Below, piece after piece: positions 18,001 through 26,400 of a DNA stretch of 64,000 nt. The DNA comes from Arthrinium phaeospermum. Taxonomy: Eukaryota > Ascomycota > Sordariomycetes > Amphisphaeriales > Apiosporaceae. The notes under the pieces are model-generated. The model saw only the letters and a program-made list of their open reading frames with translations. It had not been told where the DNA came from and did no database searches. A program made the position numbers and the translations under genes. The stretch is taken from assembly GCA_006503535.1 (NCBI GenBank), contig QYRS01000019.1:32494-96493 (forward strand). The letters are read 5' to 3'. The first letter of the stretch is position 1, and each line of letters opens with the position of its first letter.

Positions 18001-18895
18001 ATATACCATCCAAAGTCTCGGGGTTAACTCCGGGGGTCATGTTCCCCGGTTTACTCTTTATGTTTTCGTAAGCATATATTAGAGTTTCAGTATTAGATAA
18101 TAGATTATGTAAATCCCTGTCTATTATTAGATCGTTTGCGGAATGTGATCTTAACGCGAGTTTATTTAACTTAGCACTTACGTTGGCTCAAGTGTCCGTA
18201 TCTCCTCCGGAGACATAAGTCCGGTTAAATAATAAAGTTGCTGCAATTCTTCCCTTTCTCTTAGCGTTACCTAAGCCGTATTCTACTCAGGGAGTGGTAG
18301 ATCAGGTACTATAATTGCTCTGTTGCCGATAGGAATTACTTCCCTTAGGCAATCCTGTGTTCAATGGCAATGTTCGTATATCTCCCTTAGATGCAATACC
18401 CATAACCTTAATTGTTCTTCCTGAACAACCTGTACTCTCTCCTTCTGTAGAAAATCACGCACTACAATTTTCTAAGAGAGTAATACACCTGTAACCGAAG
18501 CGTGTTCCCCATAGCTTGAGGGCAGTGGTTATTATTGTTTGACTAGTATGAGCCTCATCATAGGAGAAAGATCTTGCGAGATTCTCCACACTCGGGTAGT
18601 AGAAATTATTCGCTTTTAGCTGAGATGCTATGTTCAGCAAAGGGTTTTCCCCATTACCTAACTCAGATGATCTATTCGCAATTGAAGGAACGAATGTGTT
18701 TAAAACACACGACATTGTATTGTTACCACAGCGCACGTGCATAGCTAGTGTAACACCTGTTATAATTTGTATAATTAAACATAAAGCTAATAAAGACCCG
18801 AAATTTCATAAATAGCTAATGTTACTAGGCTCTGATGCATCAATAAGATATGAATTCACTAATTTTAATAAAGGATGACTTTTTAATATTCTCAT
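9002..18895 (-). CDS. cob: cytochrome b (six exons)
   Basis: Heme-bearing core of complex III. Exons: 18895-18737, 15574-15356, 14063-14049, 12157-12061, 10722-10390, 9339-9002. These sum to 1161 nt, 386 residues plus stop, the normal length, with no frameshift. Landmarks: start [35 protein letters not shown] (heme His), [16 protein letters not shown] (Qo helix), [10 protein letters not shown] (heme His), and [20 protein letters not shown], where PEWY spans an intron and uses UGA for Trp. Exon 1 is also followed in frame by a second possible 3' exon (16323-15628). Confidence 0.95.
9340..10389 (-). mobile_element. cob intron 5 (group I)
   Basis: Splits Trp-Tyr of PEWY (exon ends UGA-T, next begins AT). 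P7-like rev. GATATAGTCC near 10147-10156, 'gtctctgaggatcc' near 10210-10223. Ends in G9340. Confidence 0.85.
9406..10078 (-). pseudogene. LAGLIDADG endonuclease of cob intron 5, frameshifted
   Basis: The first half (ATG 10078) holds [12 protein letters not shown], the second half [12 protein letters not shown], the pair typical of the single-chain family found in fungal cob introns. Between them a one-base shift near 9868 brings a stop after HKEYFIMC at 9857; the other frame continues without loss to TAA 9406. Probably inactive, unless the shift is a base-calling error. Confidence 0.75.
10723..12060 (-). mobile_element. cob intron 4 (group I)
   Basis: After DIVE+T; the next exon starts TC-ATT-UGA (FIW). 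The core downstream of the ORF has 'agtcgttgaacg' at about 10898-10909, an element shared with the atp9 intron and nad2 intron 3. Ends in G10723. Confidence 0.85.
11104..12060 (-). pseudogene. LAGLIDADG endonuclease of cob intron 4, frameshifted
   Basis: Fused in frame to exon 4 through a hydrophobic lead. First motif [12 protein letters not shown], second [12 protein letters not shown]. The frame breaks near 11588 (…HNKIF / [16 protein letters not shown]), where a one- or two-base change separates the halves. Stop at 11104. Confidence 0.75.
12158..14048 (-). mobile_element. cob intron 3 (group I, ID-like core)
   Basis: Between the 15-nt exon and YVLPYGQ. ID-like core at about 12245-12335 with the 'aatgatgcttaatgcacagtcgg' block. 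Ends in G12158. Confidence 0.85.
12825..14048 (-). CDS. GIY-YIG homing endonuclease of cob intron 3
   Basis: Opens in frame from TAFLG, passes a Gln-rich linker, then about 200 variable residues and the GIY-YIG domain ([11 protein letters not shown], then YYIGSAS with the catalytic Tyr/Arg region), followed by the modular DNA-binding repeat [15 protein letters not shown]. Ends at 12825. A helix-turn-helix remnant ([20 protein letters not shown]) lies after the stop at about 12600-12690, so the C-terminus has probably been truncated. Confidence 0.85.
   Translation of the reverse strand, partial: FFYIAQNDFYSIQQNQQKQNQQKQVQLHYGKKNSNPFRLNFVKIPQGVRYYSTKKNCTNIYCRINTELDSLKIYDLLLQYSKKLCNFPASMDKVGTHADKIGLYTILIDEIVLNLKRREDPSFKTDPDTFKSILETYILVYLIYIEPKLKIFRKNHVKSNFMIDFEKKVHIAIKNYTINYSKNKEVIKSNNTDKSEEADRSYDASCILKKNKKEEICVGSRNISKLLKDFILEKNLEPIYVYEDLNNASTQKNILTETKGLSGIYLILNKVTLDYYIGSASTNRINKRFANHLIHLTGSKVLKNAVKKYKLSKFAFLILEIYPEVITAENNQKLLNLEDFYLKSLLPNYNILTEAGSTFGYKHSELSRIKMKSNYIQDRGDRIGGLNRNEVFSFKTIELMREKALNP
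14049..14063 (-). other. cob: cob exon 3 of 15 nt
   Basis: ACAGCTTTCCTGGGT encodes TAFLG exactly, in phase 0 on both sides, between MMA (exon 2) and YVLPYGQ (exon 4). Preceded by the intron-terminal G14064. Confidence 0.85.
14064..15355 (-). mobile_element. cob intron 2 (group I, ID-like core)
   Basis: Between MMA and TAFLG. Core at about 14228-14345 with the 'aatgatgcttaatgtacagtcgg' block; a poly-A/T-rich segment separates it from the 3' end. Confidence 0.85.
14530..15355 (-). pseudogene. LAGLIDADG endonuclease of cob intron 2, C-terminal frameshift
   Basis: Fused to exon 2. A Pro-rich lead encoded by a GC patch (15250-15320) precedes [21 protein letters not shown] and the second motif [12 protein letters not shown]. 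Near 14625-14628 an A-run one base short puts the expected ending ([15 protein letters not shown]...) out of frame. UGA as Trp. Confidence 0.75.
15628..16323 (-). CDS. unknown ORF fused in frame behind cob exon 1 by the group II intron
   Basis: Begins exactly at the predicted 3' splice site of the group II intron, in frame with cob exon 1 (…[12 protein letters not shown]…), and runs 231 codons to TAA 15628, only 53 nt before the true exon 2. The start resembles exon 2: VLEA followed by IE in both ([11 protein letters not shown] here, [11 protein letters not shown] there). Next come a Leu/Asp-rich segment ([19 protein letters not shown]), two hydrophobic helices and a soluble part with [16 protein letters not shown] (four Cys, possible metal site) ending PSPPTFDAG. 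No known family. A Cob-N/ORF chimera would be the direct splice product. Confidence 0.65.
16372..16405 (-). other. group II intron domain V
   Basis: 34-nt hairpin from GAGCCGTATG to CGTACGGTTC, the catalytic core hairpin of group II ribozymes. It fixes strand and the approximate 3' end. Confidence 0.9.
16445..18736 (-). CDS. group II intron reverse transcriptase/maturase with HNH endonuclease
   Basis: About 763 codons, in frame with cob exon 1, no break. RT domain: [67 protein letters not shown] and the catalytic YADDW. Maturase (X) region follows. C-terminal zinc [18 protein letters not shown] … [13 protein letters not shown] full retro-homing enzyme judged by motifs. Base composition is clearly more GC-rich than the neighbouring LAGLIDADG genes, suggesting later acquisition. 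Confidence 0.92.
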
Positions 18896-19477
18896 TTTTT
18901 TTTTCTATTTCTATTAATAATATTTAAAATTTAGAGCTATTTGTCCCAACAAATCTACACCCTTCAAATCTTATGAAGTCCTTATCTTCCCTTCATATCT
19001 AAATTTTAGTAGTGATAAAGGGACCAATTGGATAAAGGTACTATTTTATACTCTATTATGTATTATATACACTATTTTTCTATATCCCTATCTCTTATTT
19101 TTTTGTGCCTTTACCACTGATGTCGCGCAGTGATAAAGGGATATCCGAAACCGTCCTATTATCTCTTCGAGATTAGGGACTAGTCCCTATTGGTATTACC
19201 TACTAAGAGCGGTGATATATCACTATAAGTTATAATATTAAAATAAATCGGACTATAAAAATGTAAAAAAGGGTTTAATTCTCTCCCCCCCCCCAGATAC
19301 CCATCCCCTCATATATCATAGGGATAACGGGATCAAAAATAATGCAATTGTTTTGTAATAAACAAAAGAAAATATGATGATATATGATACGATACGATAT
19401 GATAGGATACCTATTTTAGGCTCCATAACTTCCCCCCTCTTATCTCGAAGAGATAAGAGGGGGGGACTAAAAAGAGT
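18896..19477. other. intergenic, cob leader side
   Basis: No gene seen. AT-rich, with GC patches at 19085-19145 and 19280-19330 (poly-C run) and the hairpin 'cttatctcgaagagataag' near 19438-19458. Confidence 0.5.
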
Positions 19478-19549
19478 AATACGTGTAAGATTTGAACTTA
19501 GCGTCTTAGTAGTTTAACTACTAGGTTTTTCCAATTAAACTAACATATT
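19478..19549 (-). tRNA. tRNA, anticodon reads UAA by structure, short variable loop
   Basis: 72 nt. Acceptor AATATGT/ACGTATT, D arm GTTT…AAAC, anticodon stem TAGTA/TACTA around GTTAAAC (U33, then TAA), T loop TTCAAAT. UAA is a Leu anticodon, but the long variable arm of tRNA-Leu is absent; the normal tRNA-Leu(UAA) is at 59115. Identity uncertain. Confidence 0.55.
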
Positions 19550-19737
19550 TTTAAATTATCACATTAATATGATAATTTAACTAGTCCCCTCACCTTCCAA
19601 AAGGAGCTAATCTTTATCGTACTTGCTAGATAAAATTAGCGACCTAAAGACAGAGGAGATCTAAAAATTCCGATTAAAAGCAAAACTGTAATTCATTAAA
19701 GTGATAACAGTTGGTATAAAAAAAATTTTTTTTTATA

Positions 19738-20427
19738 TTATTTTTTTTGTGAAGGACCGGCATTCAAATCTTCACCTGATCTCTTGCTACCCGAAATATT
19801 GCTTGTATTATAGCTAGATTTACCTTTAGTTAAATCAATTTTTTCTTTAACCTCTTTATTTATAAATCTTTCTATATCCACCTTTTGTTCCAGTAAAGAT
19901 TCTTTATCTTCGAGTTGTTGTGGAGTTAAATTTGATTGATCCTCAAGAGCACTAAGTTGGTTTTTAATTAACTTTAATTGCTCCTTTTGGTATTCAATCA
20001 TTCTATTTTCCACAGCTATCTTTCTATTTTGAAAAGAATCTTTTCAATTTTCATCATTGGATGCAAATTGAAAAGGTTCTACTCCAAATATATCAAGTAA
20101 ATAAGGTAAGTTTTTAATAACTAGATATAGGAATAGAAGTAAATAAACTACTTTTTTTAATTTTTCTACATCAAACATGTACAAAGTGCAACTTGTGATA
20201 ATACCAGTACTTAATCATGCGATATTTTTACTTAATCTAATTGATCCTTTTGTTATTAGATTTATAAGCCCAGGAAAACCTAAACTGCTAGTTAACATAA
20301 CAGATTTCGGAGATAACTCATTAACTCTTGCTTTGTTCATAGCAGATTTAATATTTTGTATTTGGTTCAAACCATCTAAAGTAGAATCTACTTTAAACCC
20401 CCCTCCTCGAACTGTAATTACGAGCAC
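19738..20427 (-). CDS. unknown ORF behind nad5 carrying a diverged nad5 C-terminal helix
   Basis: About 229 codons overlapping the nad5 3' end in another frame. Residues encoded at about 20175-20290 (INLITKGSIRLSKNIAWLS then TGIITSCTLYMF) match the nad5 tail at about 20590-20690 ([19 protein letters not shown]…LY). Another hydrophobic stretch follows (VVYLLLFLYLVIKNLPYLL), then a long charged, probably coiled-coil segment (EYQKEQLKLIKNQLSALEDQ) and a basic end (GSKRSGEDLNAGPSQKK). No known domain. A translational shift from nad5 into it is possible but unproven. Confidence 0.6.
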
Positions 20428-23400
20428 TATTGTGTATTAACGATGCATGTAAAATTTTACTCGTGAAGGATCTTCTTCCAAGAGAAGGTACCATAAGTGA
20501 AGAACCTGCAAATAGAATTAATAAGATCATACTTCATTCAATTTGCCCTAAGAAAACATAAAATAGTAAGTAAGTAATAAATCCAGCTAGTATGTATAGA
20601 GCGTAACTTGTAACTACACCTGTACTTAAAGATCCTATACTTTTACTTAGTTTTATTAACCCAACCTCAAGACCAAAAGGTCCTAATAATTCTATACTTC
20701 CTTTATCTAATACTTTAGTAGTTTGTCCACCTAAATCTAAAACTAAATTTGTAATATATTATAGAACATTTCTACTAAGAATCTTTGATTAAAGAAACCA
20801 AAAATATTATATCCTAATTTAGAGAATTTAAAGCTTATTAAAGATTCAGGTAAAAATTCAGATAGGATAATAGCTAATGCACTAAATGAAATAGTACAAA
20901 CTAAAGGTAATAATTTGAATAAAACAGGTACTGCAAATTCAGTATCAATCATTATTTCATGAACAGGGTGTATAAATATATTATCTATAAAGAAACTTGA
21001 CCCTAAACCTATAAATATATCTTTAGTTAAGTAACCAAAGAATATAGAAAAAATGGCTAATATAACTAAAGGTAAACTTAAGAAAATATCACCTTCATGA
21101 GCATGTTTATAATATGTCATTGATCCATTAGGATTAGTTAAGAAAGTTAAGTATAAAACTTTCACTGAATATAAAGTAGTAAATATTGCACCTATTACTG
21201 CTATAACATATACAGCTATACTACTAAAATGGAATTGACCATAAGCAGATTCTAATATAAAATCTTTACTATAGAATCCAGTCATGAAAGGGAAAGCAAC
21301 TAAACTAAGACTAGCTATTAATATAACAGAATATGTTAAAGGTAAGAATGATATTAATCCTCCATATTTTCTGAAATCTTGATTATCAGCTACTGCGTGA
21401 ATAACCGCACCTGCTCCTAAAAATAATAATCCTTTATAAATGCATGATTAACTAAATGAAATAATGCTAAATTATATGAAGATAAACCTATAGCTATAAC
21501 CATCATTCCCAATTGCTTAAATTCTTTACTTAAATTAGGTGAAACTCTGTAAATTCTATCTAATAATTTAATTTTTTCTTGATAAACCAGGGTCCCCAAA
21601 ATTTGGTTTTGAAGGACCTTTAGGTCCCTTATATTTAGGTTCTACAGTAGGTTTTGAGGATATACCTGAACCAGGCATATATGGACCTGGCATATTTTTT
21701 CCTGTACCATCTGGATTTAATCAAGGTCACTTATTGGGGTTTCATTTTTCTTGTCCTTTCCCCATAATAAATAGGTTGTAATAGAAAGTATAACAATACA
21801 AATAATAACACTAATAATAATAATAATATCAATTATATTGATAATAGATAAGAATTTGTGAATTCACAAATCTAAATTTGAAAATGTGAAACTAGAATCA
21901 TGTAAACCTGCTTTACTTGTAGGGTAAAAGGCTAAACAAAAAACACTAGACATTTTATCCGAGTTTAAAGAATCACATTGCTAAAATTTTGGACCATTTC
22001 TTTACTAGTCTGCTGAGCGTACGCTCTTAGCTGACACGCGGCTTATAAAAAAAGATATATTTTTTTTAAGACCGCGTGTCAATGTATTTTTCTCATCTAT
22101 CTTTGAATTTAACTCATTCATTAAATTTAACAATGTCTTGATTTTTCTTAGATAATCTAACTAAATAAAATTCTTTATTAAATTAACTCTTTTCATTTTC
22201 TCTGTTCTCAGAGGATATTTATTAAATAATTATCAATTAAATTAAATAATTCACCCTTTCTATATATAACATACTTAAACGCTTCTATTTTAGGACTACT
22301 AATATCTACTCTTCCCCCATATATATGTATTAAGGGTTCTAATAAGTATTTATTTTTTTGAGATATACTAATAAAAACTTGCCCAGATGCTTCATTATAA
22401 TAAATTGAACCATCACTATCAATAAACCCACTAAGTCATCCATTATTAAAAGTAAGGTTATTAGAATATTTTAATTCTATGTTAAATTTTACACAAAGTT
22501 TATTCATTTGTAATAAACGTGTTGGATTTCGAATTAATCCGTTGACATCTTTTATTAATGCTATTAAACCTGCTCTATTTCTTAGTTTATATTTAAAAGC
22601 AAGAGCATTTGAAATTTGTTTAACACTTCCTCCATACATATGTTGTACTAAATATAAAACTTTTTTATCTCTAGTATCCATGGTTATCTCACAACTATTG
22701 TATCCATTTTTCGATAATAAAAAGTAACCATCTCCATCTATTAATCCCGCTAATCATTCTTTGAAAGCAAGATCCTTAATATCCTTAGTATTATTACTAT
22801 TATCTAAATTATTTATAGCCCTTCGTCCGTTTGAGGACGTACTGGGCAGCGGAGCAGTTGTGGACATTTTTCTACTAAGCATTAAGCAATATTTAGGGTT
22901 TGTATATTTTAATAATGTTAGAACAGGGATTTTAATAGTTTGCGGATTTTTTTTGATTATTATAAATAATAATCAAAAAAATAATCGAAGACATGTTTTT
23001 CTAAGATAGATAATTTTAATATTGAATTAATTAAATTTAATTCAATAAAGACTAATATCAAACGTATGGCCTCTGAGATTCCTACTAACTTACTGATAAT
23101 ATCAAATTTTCACCTTATTAACTCAGACATAATATGCTGGAATAACCATATAGTGGTAGATGAATTAAAAAACTTGAAATTATAGTGATTATAGAGATTA
23201 CCTCTAAAATAATCACGAGCTTTGGTTATCTGCGAATTAGCTTCCCCTAACCCCTTTGGGGTACGGGACGCCTCTACGCATATAGTTTGATGCCTGAATA
23301 TACTTGAATGAGAAGTATATTCTTGAGCCAATTGACTCATTGTAGAATAAGCTATAACTTTTTTTATATCTTGTTGGAATAATCCTATAAGAGAACTAAA

Positions 23401-26400
23401 TACAGTAGTAATTGCACCTAATCATAAACATATTAATAATATAGTAGAACTATATTCTATTAAAGGAGATGAACGAATTAATAGGTATACACCCGCAGTA
23501 ACCATAGTTGCAGCGTGTATTAAAGCAGAAACTGGAGTAGGCAAAAAAATGTTGATTTTCATTATATACAATGTCAATAACGACAACAGTACAAATACGA
23601 TGAAAATACTCAATAACTTTCGCTATTGTTCGGACTATATCTTCAATTAAATTATTGATTGATAAATTTAGCTAAAAATTTGATTATTGCTAAACCTTCA
23701 GGAGTAAAATGTTTTTTATCTTTAACTAATAAATAAATTTTTAATCATCTACGATAAGATATAAGTTTTTTAGTTTTTAAAGGGTTATTTTGTAAATAAA
23801 CAAGAATTTTATTTAACTTACCATGATTTACAACTGTATTATATCCATTATAGCTTTTAACATGAGTAATAAACCATCTATTTGCTTAGCTAAATTTTTA
23901 TTAAATTCTATATCATTTTCTGAGATACTACATATCTAACTGTTACAATAGTTTTACCTGTAACTTTAGATGTTAATACAGATGAAGTAAAACAACCTTC
24001 AGCATCTGTAAACCCTGATAACCAAGCGTTTTCCAAATTTAATGGATGTTGCTGGTCTAAACATTTTATATCCATTTTATAAACTTTATTAAAACCTTCT
24101 ATTCATAATTTGAATTGATTTATTTTATATTTAGTTATAATATTACCATTAAAAATCTGAATTAAAGTTAAAATATCTTTCTTATTTCTAACTCTAAAAT
24201 GATGAGTTTTATTAACTTTGTCTTGTACGGATACAGATCCAAAACCTAATTGTTTTTTAATATAAAATAATATTTGAGCATCTACACTAGATTGTGTGAT
24301 TTTAAACTCTAAATATCCATCTTTATTAACAATAAATGATCCATCTCCTTCTGAAAAGCCTATAAATCATTTAAATTTATCATTAAATTTAATTGCTTCA
24401 CATGTAGTCTCTGAGGATCCCTTATAAATACCAAGGTTTCCTGCGGATTGTCCCTCTTCTTGGATTTTGCCGAAGCTCAGTAAATGAACAGAGGACCAAG
24501 AATTCATATCAGGATGTTCCCGCATACAGTAAAGTTTAAGGAGAGCCCTATTTAACAAACCCTCCATGGCCATAGGTAATCAAACGTGAAGTCCCACTTG
24601 AGAACTTTTAGCCATAGCCCCTATTAATAAACATATTCCTATAATAGTAACTACATTTTCATTTATGTAAGGAGCTAATGAAAATACTGTAGCGTAATCT
24701 AAATTCAAGTAGATTATAGCCTTTCAGCTATAACTTGGACTATATCTTCACCCTTAAAGCTAATATACTCTTAATATTATCGACAATAAGGGGTATAACG
24801 TGTAGTCTCTGAGGAACCTTTTAATAAAATTTTATTGTCAGTTTCCTGCGGATTGTCCATTGTCACATAGTTCTATTCTTTTTAATTTTTAAGTTTTGTG
24901 TACATCCTATTTATATAAGTTTCCACAATTATCTATAAAAAGACTTTAGGAGTTTCCCGCATATAGTTATATAATAAGAAGGATATTAATATCCTCCACG
25001 GCAATTTATTTAATTTGTAAAGAATTAAGATGCGAAAAATCAAATACTTTTCGTTTACTGTTAAATTGATTTTTTATATGTTTTATTTTTTCCAGATTAT
25101 CTTTACTTAGACTTCCTCTATGAAGATCTTGAACAAGACATCAGTCCTTATAAGCTAAATACTTAGAAGAGTATAAAGGAAACTTTTCAAAATATCTATG
25201 AACTATTTCATGGCTTCTTGAATTATGAGCTACCACAACAAAGGCATAAAACACTTTATCCTTAGTTTTTCGAGTTCTAGTATACAAATTAACAGTAAAA
25301 AAAGCCGCAATTTCACTCATAATAAAAAAAAAACTAGATCCCCCTTGTTCAAGAGTAACCTCTCTAGAATAATTCTGTTTTACTTCTATACGGAAAAAAG
25401 TTTGAACACTAGTTCTTAAATATACACCATTTTTCTTACGATCGTAAACAGTTATACTAAAACACCCATCAGAATCTGTAAACCCTGCTAATCAGCCATT
25501 ACTATCTAAAGGAGATTTATCTAAACCTAAGTAAGGTATAGAACTATTATCTTTTCATTTATTCAATCAATAGCTCTATGTAAAGCTTCTATTTTAGGTG
25601 TTCGCATATAACCATTAATTAAATGAATTATTTTTAAAACTTCTTCTTTAGATAAAATTTGTAGTATTACATGACCTTCTTTAGGTTTACTTATAACTTT
25701 ACCTACTTTTAAATCCATAGATAATTTATCCGCTAAAGGTTTATCGTGTATATTAAAAGCAATAATTATTTTAGGTCTACGTATAACTTTTTTTTCTATA
25801 TTTTTATCTTGTACAGCTATGTGCCCATCTCCTTCTACCAATCCTGCTAAATAGGGGCCAAAAGAAGAATATTTTCTTATTTGGCCTAATCCCTGTCAAG
25901 CAGGGGTACAAGATACAGAATTAAATTGAGAAGTTTTACCTATTTTATTTTTATATAATAAAATTGAATATTTTTATTTTTCGATCTTGTTAAAACTTTA
26001 TAATTTTTTTTCTTCTTACCTAAAGATCATAAAATAGCAAACATTCCTACAGTTAAAAAACAATCACCCACTCTATTAGTTAAAAATGCAGATATAGAAC
26101 TTTGATTTGCTGCTATTCTAGTAAATCAGAAACTTACTAATAAATAAGAACAAACTCCTACACCTTCTCAACCTACAAACATTAATAAGTAATTATTAGC
26201 TGTAACTAATATAATCATCATAAATGTGAATAAGCTTAAATAACTAAAGAATCTTTGTATGTGAGGATCATTACTCATGTAACTTATAGAGTAAATATGA
26301 ACTAAAGAACTAATAATTAAAACAGGTATTAACATAGAACAACCTTAGTTAACAAGATTTTAAAGTCACCTCCGTAATAGAAGGAATAGACCTTAAAAGT

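Larger units (their letters stand above)
16324..18736 (-). mobile_element. group II intron in cob
   Basis: Starts with the group II consensus GTGCG directly after exon 1 (AMH). Domain V is at 16372-16405 (GAGCCGTATG…CGTACGGTTC, with a GAAA-type loop); a domain VI-like hairpin follows and the intron should end near 16324 in …TTTCAT. The true exon 2 starts 750 nt further on behind a similar TTCAT and a DVI-like hairpin without a domain V. Confidence 0.85.
21516..23334 (-). mobile_element. nad5 intron 4 (group I) with two ORFs
   Basis: Between IAYSTMS and [10 protein letters not shown]. Endonuclease at 22882-22066 and an unknown ORF at 21953-21568. 'cctctgagattcc' element near 23069. The 5' part (23334-22990) is open in frame with exon 4. 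Confidence 0.8.
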
